NCBI GenBank assembly: GCA_001683735.1
Contig: LUGG01000022.1
Location: forward strand, 620,001 to 684,000
Length of the DNA stretch: 64,000 nt
DNA from: Grifola frondosa
Lineage: Eukaryota; Basidiomycota; Agaricomycetes; Polyporales; Grifolaceae
Reading direction: 5' to 3'
The position numbers and the translations under genes are program-made. Positions within the stretch are counted from its first letter, which is position 1; each line of letters opens with the position of its first letter. Under the pieces are notes generated by a model. It made no database searches and was not told the origin of the DNA. It was given only the letters and a program-made list of their open reading frames with translations. Below, in pieces: positions 31,814 through 42,870 of this stretch.

Positions 31814-33909
31814 TCAATCCTCCATGGCTTGATCGAAAACATCCTCTACGTCCGGACGCCCGGCCTGTCCCTTGGCTTCTCGAGAAATGCGCCACCATTC
31901 GCGGTTCCAGAGGGCCCTGACCTCCTCCTCACGGACGTCAGCCGAAGGACCAGTCCCCGTGTCAGATATGCCGAGGCCACGCGCAACTTCGTCCAACCGC
32001 AAGTCTAGCACAAAATACACCTCCTGTCCGACGTTCTTGGTGCCACCAAAGGAGGCCGAGCGTGTAAGACCTTTACGACCAGACTTCGTCGGTGTCCCGG
32101 GGAGACTAACGGAGGATAACGACACCAACCCAATCACTTCCAAGACGCCAGCCAGATCTCCGAACTCGCTTCGAGAAACGGGTGTGAAGACAGCGTGTTC
32201 AGCGCGGGTAAGAAGCGCGGAATAATAGGCATATAGCTGAGTAATATCCATGCTGGTCTTTATTGTTGCCATGGGCAACGTTGCGAAGGTCTGCGAACGC
32301 TTAACAGGGGAGCGCGACGACGGTAACCCAGAAGCGGATGAGCCGGACACAGTAAGACCTGCCTCAAGCCGCCTACTCGCCAGGAGCATCGTTAAAAGGA
32401 GAAGTCGTGAATGAAGGCCTAGCTCCCGAACTTTCGTGACGGTCTCGTTATCACCAGTCTTCTTGGATGCTACAGGTGTGGCTGCTGGAGTTGGAAGAGA
32501 CATGGAGCGAGCAGGCGTTCCTGCCGGTGCGTAGGCTTTGAGGGCCGATAGGATGTGAGATGGCGTAACGGATGGGACAGGTGCAGTCGACATGTCCATA
32601 GACGACGTAGACATAACAGCGAGATCAATTGCACCTCGGAGAACTTCGAATACTGCACGGACGTCCCCTGTCTGCGCGGCGACCTTCTTGGTCAACAAAG
32701 TCAAAGTCGGAACAGGAAGAAAATTCTTTGCGCCAGTGGAATCAGAATCTTCACTGGGAGACAAAGGTGAAAGTCGCGCATTCAAGATTTCCAACAATTG
32801 TTGGGGGGTATACGGCGCGAAATGTAGGGTTCTGACGTTGGTAAGTGACTGCAAGGTGAATGCGGTGGAGCAGGATGAAGTCAGATGTGTGTGTTAGCGA
32901 TTCCGATGAGGCGCAGATGGGATGAGTAGGTCTCCGCCAAGGTAAACAGGGATGAAAGCGCCGGAGACGATGAGGCGACATGGTCCAGTTCGTCCAGCAT
33001 GATGATACTGCAATGAGAGTCAGGGAAAGGATATACTTCGTAAAGATGGTTGCACACCATTTGAACTTGCGCCCGGCTATCAACCGTTCTACAGTTTGGG
33101 AAGGAGCTTCCTTGCCCTTCCTTCCTTTCCGAGTAGTCTTGCCTTTCTGAGGGATATCCAGCTCTTCTAGAAGCCGAACCCAAACCGCGTCGACGCTGTT
33201 CAACGCCATGCAATTCACGAGCATCACTTTGACTTTGTTGGTTTGGAGATCGTTATCGAGGGCGCGTATGACGGCGTTCACGAGAGCAGTCTTCCCAGTG
33301 CCAGGAGAGCCGGAGATGTAGAGACATGAAGGCTCGTCGGACGAAGGCTTCGTTAAATTCAGAAAGGAAGCGATGAAATCAGCAACCGCCTGGCGCTCGA
33401 CGGCACGACCAGCGATGTCTATGGCATTATTGCATGTTGGACGCAGCAATGCTCGCGCCGGACATGGATGGGGAGGAGCGCGGAGGGAGGCGTGGAAGAG
33501 AGGCTGGGAAGGAGATGTAGCGCTCAACTGGACGTTGGAAGTGGAAGCGTGTCTACGAATGACTGTACGAAAGTGAGCTAGGATTACCTATGAGCAAGAG
33601 TAGATACTCACAATGACGAGAATGAGGGAAGGACTGCCTTCGGTACTAGCGCGTCTCAGAGACCGAGTGGTCCTAGTGCTTGGTGGGGTATTGAAAACTT
33701 GACCAATAAATGGGGGATGTTCTCCTTGTTGGCATCACCGTCGGTGGCAGTTGGGGATGTTCTGACGCGCTTTGGATTTGGCGTGGGGTCGGGGTAGGAA
33801 GATTTTGCGTGACATCGCAGGAGGCGGATTCGACTGGAGGTCGATGTGGCCTTTTACCGAGGACCGAGCTACGCGTCATACGAGATGATGGCGAGATGGA
33901 TGAGGCCAT
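31814..33909 (-). CDS. CDC6: Cdc6 replication licensing ATPase
   Basis: AAA+ protein that loads Mcm2-7 onto ORC-bound origins. The N-terminal tail has MTRSSVLGKR, a Cdk-type site region, a KEN motif (DANKENIP) and the basic segment RTTRSLRRAS, suggesting Cdk and APC control. The AAA+ core shows Walker A GSPGTGKTALVNAV, Walker B IIMLDELDHV, sensor 1 RLIGIANTH and sensor 2 TGDVRAVFEVLRGAIDLA. A C-terminal winged-helix region (YYSALLTRAEHAVFTPVSRS) ends at ...DVFDQAMED. One intron interrupts KFKC/IIMLDELD and another lies near 33590. Single-base losses: 33791-33794 and 33712-33716 in the tail, and near 32884 after IANTH. ATG 33909 is used; 33879 (MTRSSVLGKR) is an equally good start. Confidence 0.88.
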
Positions 33910-34499
33910 AAAAGACGAAGACAGAGGTTGAAGATGCCCAGCCGGAAGATTTGCTGAGAAAAGAAGAAACGAGATGGAGGGCAGGAACGAAGAGGAGAAA
34001 CGTACAGATGCGAGTGTCTTAACAGGGCGGCGGAGTTGACACGCTTTAATACTCCGCCTCGCAATCAACGCGACGAGTCGCGACGCGTTTTCACGTGAGC
34101 GACGCGTCGCGCGTTTCAACTGTGCACGAGTCCGCGACTTGTCTGCATGTTGTCACGGTGTTAGTGCGGTGCATTCAGCTCTTCATGCTTGCCTTACTTT
34201 GTTCCCACAGTCTTGTTCTATGCTTCACGCCAAGTCTTGAGCACAGCACTCGGACTTCGAACAACCAATAATAGTGTCTTCTGATACCCAGATCATCCTT
34301 AAATGTTTTCTCATGGCATATATACCTTGAGTGCGGAATTGAATGCCCAGTCATGCAGCTCCTCATTCCCACCATCTGGCAGTGCCTCTTTTCCATTTGC
34401 GCGCCCTACTAGTCAGAGCTATGTCGGTCTGTACTCAGAGTGGTAGCAACCAGGCTCGGTCAGTTCTCGTTAATGTACTCATTTAATCATCTCATACGA
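33910..34499. other. Intergenic, CDC6 promoter side
   Basis: Rich in CGCGTC/GACGCG words near 34025-34110 (for example ACGCGTTTTCACGTGAGCGA), close to MluI-cell-cycle-box-like ACGCGT. That would suit an S-phase gene such as CDC6; this is inference. Confidence 0.35.
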
Positions 34500-35350
34500 G
34501 GACAGCGGGAACAGTGGAAGCCGGGATCATCACTCATGCAACGTTCAAGGAGCCTCAGCAAGGCGCCATCACTGGAATAGTTATCGGAAGTGTGAGTTTT
34601 ATCATTTTGAAGATTCTCGAGTTGCTGATAGTCGCATAGTGCTATTTCTTCTCGTTTTGCTGCTGTTGTCTTTGTGGTGTTATAGGCGAAGACGCGCTCG
34701 CAGATCTCCAATACAGCATGCCGGGGGAACTACAACCTTTGCACCTGCAACGGATCAAGACCCACCATCCACGCGCCTTTTGAGTGATCACCCGCCGACT
34801 CTTCGTCCTGCGTCTTTCATATCATCCAGTCCGACAGATTTGCTGCCTCCCGTCCTCTATTCGTTGTCCTCCGTTGCTGAACTCGCGAACGTTCTCAGGA
34901 GCTTCATAACTCCCATGGCCACTCAGGAAGTTCTATTCAAAGGCACCCGTCACCGTCCTTGGTAACCCTACCTAATCCATATGAGCAAGACCGTCCCCCC
35001 AACCCCCTCCTCGAGACGATTTGTTACCTCACTCCCCGATTTCAGCCACATCACACTTTTCCCCGTGGTCAAGCTCACGCCACTCCACTGCACCATCCTC
35101 CTGGAGTGTTGATGAAGTCGGTCTCTTATCGCAGAGAGCTACCCATACCTCAGGCAGAACTTCCTCATCGAGTCTGCGCGACGAACTCGCGGGCTATCAG
35201 AAAAGGTTGGAAGCCCACGTCCGGAAGGAGTCCGAGGGACCAACGAGAAGTGGGAATGGCGGAGAAAGCTCTCGATTGCTCGCAGATCCTCCTCCTGTGT
35301 ACAGCGATGACAGATCTCAAGGGGTCCGAGCTGATGTTGAGCAACATTGA
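34500..35350 (+). CDS. Probable single-pass membrane protein (frame uncertain)
   Basis: Start not located. A segment ending QQGAITGIVIGS is followed, across an intron near 34591-34638, by a hydrophobic span and stop-transfer VLFLLVLLLLSLWCYRRRRA. A cytosolic tail contains TTFAPATDQDPPSTRLLSDH. A second frame carries HFSPWSSSRHSTAPSSWSVD, LRDELAGYQKRLEAHVRKES and LADPPPVYSDD, and ends at 35350. This layout, a serine/threonine-rich outside, one span and a low-complexity cytosolic tail, is a common basidiomycete membrane-protein type of unknown function. The frame change between the two parts may be an unseen intron or missing bases. Confidence 0.45.
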
Positions 35351-36078
35351 CATGCTCGACACGTACGAACAGCGATCATTCTGCAAATGAAGCCACACAA
35401 GTAGTTACATTTTGTGCCCTGCCAAGGACGATCTGATATCCTGCATACAGTGGACTGTAAATAATGGCTTTGAGAGTAGGGCGAAGATGTCAAGGATCAC
35501 ATCAGTAATTCACATTTTTCACTGCTCAGCAACGGGGAGCCCGTAGCTGGTGGAAAATATAGCACGGAAGCGCGGGAGACCGAGTCCTGGGCAGCACTCC
35601 GTCCCACCAAGCGGAAGAGGCCCGTTGTGATCAAGTCAATATTTTGCGGTAGTATATATATGGCCGTCTGAGCGAAATGCTCGCTATGCAATGCGAGTAA
35701 TGTGCGCAGCGAATGGTCATTGCATTGAAGTGGCTGGCTGAACTCGCGCGTGTGGCATGGTTCAGAGACGACACAAGTTCCATCTATTTCTTACCACTTG
35801 CTGTTTCTAAAAGTCATTTCATAACTATTAGATCTCATGGCACGAATATTTGTGGAATTTTTGGAGCGCTTTCTAGAGTAGTAGGCCGGATCTTGTTCTC
35901 TCAGCTGAATTTCCAGCTTGCGAAAAGTGAAGTTTGGTTGTTTGTACCTTGGAAGTGTCGCTGAAGCCCCCTTTCGCGAACAGACTGAAGCTCGCTACGC
36001 TCGCAATTAAGGGCTATGTGGCAGCAGCACAACAGAGCATGAGAGTAAGTGATGTACAGTGTTCCATGGCATCAAGAA
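35351..36078. other. Intergenic
   Basis: No domain-bearing frame found in 0.7 kb. Nothing else seen. Confidence 0.4.
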
Positions 36079-38160
36079 TTACTTCTCGCGATAGGCAGCA
36101 GTGCACGCAGAGATTTTGTTGACCAGGTATTGCAGTAAAGGCGAATTTGAACACGTCTCCTGTATTTGTCGAGTGTTGTGGTTGTGGAGGTCCGAATGGG
36201 AGCCAATGTCGTTAGTCTGGTGTTGTCCTGCTTGGTTGAGCGTAGAGAGTATCTCTATTTCAGCTTTGCGGCGAGTGTGTAGCATGTATTGCAATTCTTT
36301 CCTAAGTATTCGAAATAATGAGTCAAATTCGCGTTCCGATTATCTTTATTGAAACGAGTGAGAACGTACCTCCACTTTTTCGGCAATTCGGAACGTCGAA
36401 GCATAGACAATGCCTGTAAGGGAGCTAGGATTAAGTACAAATCACGCAGAAATTACGGTACCGACCTTCTTCTCATCATGTTTCGTGATGAGAAGTAGAG
36501 CGTCCTTCTCAATGCCCAATCTATGTATGGAAGTCCATCAATTAGATCACATCTCGAAAATGGAACGGAGCGTTCACTCTGCCAACTCGCTCGCCCAGAG
36601 GCCAAGCCATCGTACCCTAGAAGCCGCCAGTTGTTCCCTTTCATGCTGCAAGCTTAAACTCCCATATTTGTACACGGAGAGAATGTCGATTCCGTATGCA
36701 TCTCCATCCACGAGAGCAAGGATAGGGATTCTGGAGCTATGATGTAATATTCAACCAGATATCTGAGACTGCATATACATACTGCGCGGGGAGATTGTCC
36801 GAGAGTGTCTTGATTAGCTGACGAGTAGCTATGTCAGGGTACCCCTTCCTGTGGATAATTAGCGCGATGGCGGTCGAATTAAATGAAGTGGTACAGTGAT
36901 AATGAGCCCGTGGCTGGCTTGGGGCCAATTACTCGCCAATTTAAGGCGGCACAATGTCTGGAAGACAGCCTTATAACCCATCGTGAGTATTCATATCCCA
37001 GGATAATAAAACATATGCTCACTTCTTTCTCGACGATCAGAACCCAAGCCAGGCCATCATCTAATTCGAAACGGGCAATGTCTTCGCTCAAAGGTATGAG
37101 AGCACCCTGAGTGGAAGTCGAGATCAGAGAAAGTGTTTCCCAAAGAAGAAACACCCACTTCAGAATCATTGACGTGGATAATGGCACCATCATGAAGGTG
37201 TATCGTAAGTCCCGAGCCGCAGATCAGCCCCTTGGATGAAGCACGCTGAGAGTCATCAGAGAGTGAAGAACGTTGACAGTCGTAAATGCATACCACGTGC
37301 AAATCCGCACGTCCCAGCTGTAGTGTTGCTGCAAGGTCATCGACAAGCTGTAACAACAGGATGAGCAGCATCCAGTTGTTCCATGCTGTGATGAAAACTA
37401 ACTCTATCAACGACTCCTTGAGATTTAAACAATGCCGCTTCTTTGTAATACATATCCCTGAATAGCAGTCAGCCGAATATCACTATTAGAAGATGTCTTC
37501 GCACCGCTTCGTAGTCGGTATGTTATCCAGGAGGGCTTCATGCATAAGATCAACCACCCTGAATAGTTGAGCTGAAGTGAAATATCCGCATATATGCACG
37601 TTTGAATATTTCTGCGACGCTTTAACAGATAATCTGACCGAAGGGTTTTGCGCTAGCGGCTTTTGACCCCTGAGGAAATCTCATAGTCCGGGTAGAGACA
37701 GCTCTCAAGTAAAGATCAGTAGTGGGTGCAATATATGAATCAAATGGCATACTCGGACGAGGCTTTCTTTCTATCAACAAGTTCTAGACATATCTTCGCC
37801 TTCTTGTCATGACTTTGCAGAGATTCCGAAAGCTGCATGAGAAATGAGAACACCACACTCTCCAATCGTTCGACGGATTCCATCCTAAGAATTTGAGTCA
37901 GAAATTTCAGGAAGATTAGATTGTAGAACATGGTTCGACCTTGTCTCGTTTTGTTCGTCATCCGAATCTTCCTCCGAAACTTCAACTTCTTCGACAACAT
38001 CAGCAATCCCTAGCGTGTCTGTCTGGATAATCTTCGTGAATAGGTCCTGTGAATTTCTTTCGCTGTCAATCGCCAGTTTCATATCAACATCTTCGTCATC
38101 GAAGTCTAAAGAAAGATGCTGGGAAGACTCCTCAGAGTCGTCGACAGTATAAGTTGACAT
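36079..38160 (-). CDS. SPO11: Spo11/Rec12 meiotic topoisomerase-like protein
   Basis: Makes the DNA double-strand breaks that start meiotic recombination. About eleven exons. The acidic start MSTYTVDDSEESSQHLSLDF (exon 38160-37940) is followed by MESVERLESVVFSFLMQLSE. The winged-helix domain has PTTKRDMYYKEAALFKSQGV, whose double Tyr holds the catalytic tyrosine. Then come LVDDLAATLQLGRADLHV, GLICGSGLTIHLHDG, DDGLAWVLIVEKE (toprim Glu), KGYPDIATRQLIKTLSDNLP and ILALVDGDAYGIDILSVYKY (toprim DxD), and the tail SMLRRSELPKKWRKELQYML and HTRRKAEIEIL. Late exons: 36736-36578, 36520-36466, 36413-36370, 36301-36079. Three junctions (near 37742, 37590 and 36885) do not stay in phase without one base change, like other genes here. 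Confidence 0.88.
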
Positions 38161-38426
38161 CAGTATCTCAACCGCCTTGCAACACCTACATATCAAATTA
38201 CTTCAGTCAATAAGAACACGTTAGTGTAAGTTCACTCACCCGCTATCACTTCAACTTGAGAATGGCACCGCTAGGATGGTCTGGAGAGCGCCACAACGAT
38301 CGAGCCGATCAGGTTATCTTGACACGAAGTGTCACAACGTGACAGAACGCGTACAATATATCACAAGGGATACGCGATTACACAGGTCTTGAGAACGCAA
38401 TAAGAAACACAGAAGTAGAATTAAAG

Positions 38427-39608
38427 CTAGTCCTTCATCTTCAACTCAAACCATTCAGGAATCTTTCGCCAGAAGTCCTCCCGGACCGCATCAACCACGG
38501 CCCCGTAGTCCATTCTGCAAGCCTCGCACGCTCTATGCACTGCCTTATTCTCTACTCCAGGAAGATCCTCCCTGGTTTGCATCAAGAAACTATCCGCGAT
38601 ACAGAACAGAGGATCAGTGTTCCGGTTGCACACCATGCCGTTGACATCCCGGATGAGCTCGAAATTGATGGCCTCAAACGCGATTTGACATGCATGTTTA
38701 CGGGCGTGTTCTAGTTCGTTCCGGTTAAGACACCATTGCGATGGCGTTCTCCCCTCCAATTCGTTCACAATAAAAGTCGACAGGAATCGTGCGGCGTGTT
38801 CCTTGCCTCGAAGAACTCTGAAGAGGTCCTCCATGGGAAGATGATGAACGGCGCCGTCAGAAGCGGTGTAACCTGACGCAAGTTGACTCGGTAGATAGCG
38901 CGATAAATCGTAAAAGGCAGACGGAAGTAGTTCTGGAGCATTCGCTTCTCGAGCGAGCTTGATTACCAAACTGCAATGCGGTTGTATTTTAGTAATAAAT
39001 TATTCCCGTAAGTTGAAAAAAACGTACATGGGATGCGGTAGTGCCGGACGGGGCGCATAGAGGCCATCAGAATTGGTCGCATTCTTCTCCCGCAGCTCCC
39101 AGAGCAGTAATGTTGATGGCCACGACAGTGCCAATCCATGAAGAGCCTCCTTTCGCAAGGTGTCTACGCCGTACTTGGTCGAAAGGCGAAGCAATGCAGA
39201 AACTACTGCGAACGTGTTTCCATTGAGGCTAAAGCAAAAACTATGTGTGTTTGTGTGTGAACTTTCACGATGCCAAGATGAATCATTGCACCCACCCATA
39301 CAATGCTCGCAAGAAATAAGCGAAGTCTTCCGGAGATTCCTGAAGGGACAGCACCATTCTTCCTTCTAAAATCGCGCATCTTGAACTCTGAGCGATCCAA
39401 TGACCTTCCCAAGAACTGCCGAATGACGGCAAAGCAGTCCTTGGTGAACGATGAAGTACTGTTTTCCGGTGACAACCGACAAGTTTCCGTCTTCGAAGCA
39501 TAGATCTGGATGACGGATGGGAACTTCGTATTCCTCAAGCACAGAGTCATGTCTATTGGAGCTGAAGTCTAGGTTTGTCGCCATCATTGCTTGTGGAGAT
39601 GCGAACAT
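38427..39608 (-). CDS. BTB/POZ-domain protein
   Basis: Exons 39608-39296, 39228-39028 and 38970-38427, 352 aa after restoring one base. The N-terminal BTB fold reads HPDLCFEDGNLSVVTGKQYF, IVHQGLLCRHSAVLGKVIGS and LSLQESPEDFAYFLRALYG. The helical part follows (FAVVSALLRLSTKYGVDTLR, SWPSTLLLWELRE) and a C-terminal region with RNELEHARKHACQIAFEAIN. Such proteins form a large expanded set in Agaricomycetes; individual roles are unknown. The frame breaks at 39368-39371 (AAAA on plus; a fifth restores DARFLEGRMV), after which the length is exactly 353 codons. Start at ATG 39608; ATG 39587 is an alternative. Confidence 0.82.
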
Positions 39609-39736
39609 ACTTGGTCAACTTGCAAAGTACAAGAATGAGAGCGGCTGGCATCGAGGCTGACATGGTACATAGCTGGACAAATGTATTTGGTGTAATTTTG
39701 TGTATCATGGGCACTTGTGGATGAGTGGTCAAGTAT

Positions 39737-40085
39737 TTATTCCGCATTACTCGCATAGGATGCGATGAATACCGTACGTTTACATATTTCTGAGGAAAAA
39801 AGGTCTAGCTGAGATAAGTAAGGCATGTCAAAGTATGGTCAAACACTTACTAGATTTAATTTCAAAGTCATCGACGCGATGATGAACCACATATAACAGT
39901 TTGCGAGTACTGTCCCAAAGTCCTCGAGCATGCGGACATCCAATCTCAGTACGTACCAACTCCCTTGGGATGTTACTGAGTAAGGCATTGCGTCGATGTT
40001 CTGTTTCGGTCCAAGTATCTAGAGCGTTCGCACAATGAGCAGTGGGCCTCAACAAACTAAGCACGACTACGGCCCAGAACAACAT
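39737..40085 (-). CDS. Possible small secreted protein
   Basis: ATG 40085 opens a signal-peptide-like start (MLFWAVVVLSLLRPTAHCAN) followed by a polar 60-residue segment. An intron with GTAAGT donor (about 39849-39790) leads to a short exon ending TAA at 39737. The result is under 100 aa, with a few cysteines and no known domain. It diverges from the Caprin-like gene and could instead be non-coding leader. Confidence 0.35.
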
Positions 40086-40273
40086 GGTTGATCCTGTGCA
40101 TATACTGCCAAGTGGCGGCCGGTGCCATGATGGAGCGCGTGCGTGGGAACAGAACCAACCCAGGTCAACGCCCAATTTTTCCATTCATCTCGCTTGCGTC
40201 GTCCTCCCCGCAACGAATTTTTACCACCTCTGCCAGCTCATTGTTTCCTACCCTCCAAATTGTTCCATTTGAC

Positions 40274-42220
40274 ATGTCCGAAGCAGCATCTCCCACTCTA
40301 CGTATCGTACCCGGCGCGCCCCCACCCCCCCCTTCAAAATCCCAAAAGAAGAAGCGCAAGGTGACAAAAACGAAGTCGTCTGACGACGGGGCTCAGGTCT
40401 CAGTGCCCGATGCCATGTCTGCAGCACTGCTTGAACAGGCTCCAGAGGAGTCTGACCTGAAGGAGGGATCTGTCGCGCCCCAGTTAGTGGTGCAGCCCTC
40501 GGAGGAGATCCAGACGCCTGTGGAGGACGTGTCTCAAAAACCCAGTCCGATCGTCGAACTTCTCAATAAGCGACTGAAGGCGAACACCAAAAAGATCGTC
40601 AGTACATCGCAGCTTCATTTTTGCCGTCACATGTTTGCACTTGCAACGCGTTATCCTCGTTCACCTTTGAATTATCTCTCACCTCGTTTTTCGTGACGTA
40701 TTCGACCTTCGTGACTTACCATCTGACCTGTTCTTGCTTCTGTAGACCCGGATACAGAACTATCGGAACGAGCCCGCAGACAAGCTGAACGATGACCAGA
40801 AGAGGCTGTTGACTACCCTGCCAATTTTGGAAGCTGTTAGCAAGGAGCTTGAGGAGGTCAAGAAGGCTGTCGAGGTTTGTTTCTTACTATACTCTCCAGG
40901 CATGACACTGAAAACATTTCTCAGGCACATGAAGCCGAGCTATCACACGAGCTCACACTGAAAAGGGCAGAGGCCGTTCGGCTTGAAGCAGAAAGAATAT
41001 CTGAGGCCATTGCCTCCGCTCAGGTGAATCAAATGCACATTTTCATGACCAGCAGAGCTAATCTATAGAGGTATCTAGGTTGAGCATCACCAGAAAACCA
41101 CTGATCTACTGAATTTCCTCCGTCTTCATTCCCTCCTCACCTCTGGGCATCCTGCGGCCTTGGCACTTGATTTGAATGAATCTGAGGGTGTTGCCGTATA
41201 TACTGCGACAGAGGCTCTTCTTGGAGAGGACCAGGAAAGCAAGGCAGATGTGATCCGAGGCTTGCTGTACGGCGAGGGAGAGCTTCAGGGTGTTCCCTGT
41301 GCGCATATTTTGGTTATTTATTTTGCTTCTAATTAACTTCGTTGCCAGATTCCCGCCTGAATGAGGTTACACAGTCATACTTGAACCCTGAAGTACCGAC
41401 TCCTGCGGAAGAGGTTTTCGAACAAGCAGCCTCGGAGGCTGCTGAGGAGGCCCAAGTTTTAGTGGCTGGTATTCCCGCAACAGTCGGCGTCTCGGGGAGC
41501 TTCCACTTTATGACCGAAGATGAACTTGCTGAGGAGTCGACACCTGTTCAATGGACAGAGACGACTGAGACCGAATTGGAGGCCGATCAGCAAGGTGATG
41601 TAGAGATCACTGAGACAGTTACTGAGACGACTATCAATGGGGATACCATCGTTGAAGAGACCGTCACGGTCACAACAACAGCAGAGGTAGAGGTATTCGA
41701 ACTTAAGCGGTGCTCATGTATTGACGTTCACTAGGCTCCCGCTCCTGGTCCGATTGACTGGGCTGCCGATGATGAGGACCAAAGCAGTCTGCCGCCCCTT
41801 GCTCATCTTCAAGCTCAGTATGGGACCTCCGGAGAGGTGACCCCCGTGGCTGCTGAGGCGGACGCTGCTGTCCCGCCCACTCTGACCACTCCTTATGTCA
41901 ACGGGAGGAGTCCCCAAGATGACAATGATGGGTTCACTACACATGCACGGGGCCGTGGACGAGGTCGGGGCGGCGAGCGCGGTGGGTACCGTGGAGGTTT
42001 CCGTGGGGGCGAGCGTGGTGGGTTCCGAGGGGGTTACCGCGGAGGCGATCGCGGGGGTGAGCGCGAGGGTGATCGGGGTGGTAGGCGTCCATTTTTCTTC
42101 TGGAAGACTGGGGTGCTTATGATTATCGCAGGATTCCGTGGTAGGCCCCATGGGGAATGGCGTGGCGGTGACAGGGAGCACCGTGGACGTGGTGGACGGG
42201 GTCGTGGACGAGGCGAGTAA
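40274..42220 (+). CDS. RGG-rich RNA-binding protein, Caprin-like
   Basis: Exons 40274-40597, 40746-40874, 40925-41023, 41079-41298, 41349-41692, 41735-42080 and 42132-42220, 516 aa in a clean frame. The N-terminus is Pro- and Lys-rich (PGAPPPPPSKSQKKKRKVTK), with a nuclear-signal-like KKKRKV. A helical region resembling the Caprin homology domain follows: NEPADKLNDDQKRLLTTLPI, LEAVSKELEEVKKAVEAHEA, LALDLNESEGVAVYTATEAL. The middle is acidic and Thr/Glu-rich (ETVTETTINGDTIVEETVTV). The last 90 residues are a dense RGG/GRGRG box (RGGYRGGFRGGERGGFRGGY), typical of stress-granule and mRNP proteins. Caprin relationship is a family resemblance; RNA binding is inferred from the RGG box. Intron 1 (148 nt) is longer than its neighbours. 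Confidence 0.72.
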
Positions 42221-42870
42221 CCTGTCATGTTACAGCCTGTTACAAGCCAGCTGACGATATATCAAGGCTTCCATGCAGAGGCCCGGGGCGGCGCCACCCC
42301 CGCGTAAATGTGTGCAAGGCTCTCCACCTGCGAGGTTGCACAAAAGAGTGACGAGGTTGCTCACTCAATGCGAATATTTTGCTTGGCCATCCGAGCTGGT
42401 CGTTCTGAGACGAAGTTGTACCTGTATATATCTCTCTGCAATAGCACAGTGCTGATTTGTTGCATGGATGGATGCGATGTTTCAGCGCCATTTCGCCAGT
42501 TGTGTAACGGCACATTAATTCAACTTAATTGCAACGCATTCTCCGCTATTGGCGTGCGAGAAAGTCACGTGAGGTGAAATTTGCCAAACACGGCAGATCG
42601 GAGCGAGATTCCGAGGTTGTGAACACAACAGCGCTGCACCTGCTTGCCACCCACCTTCCCCTCCCGGGCCTCTCACGTATATCCACCTCTCGTGCGATAC
42701 CTTCGTCCTTACCCCGCCACTCCTTGTCTTGTGTTCCGAGCACGACTGCAACAACCTTTTGCTAATTGATGCTTCTTTGCACCCGTCGTTCCGCTTGTGC
42801 ACCGTGACATCATCTACACACTTTACATCTAATCGTATTTCCACCAGAGCCAGAGGGAATTACACAGATC
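42221..42870. other. Intergenic, carrier promoter side
   Basis: No gene seen. The 200 bp before 42871 is C/T-rich, as usual for leaders in this window. Confidence 0.4.

Noticed and set aside
6777..39371. RIP-type mutation as the cause of gene disruption
   Set aside because: The changes are one-base length changes without clusters of C-to-T or G-to-A stop codons.
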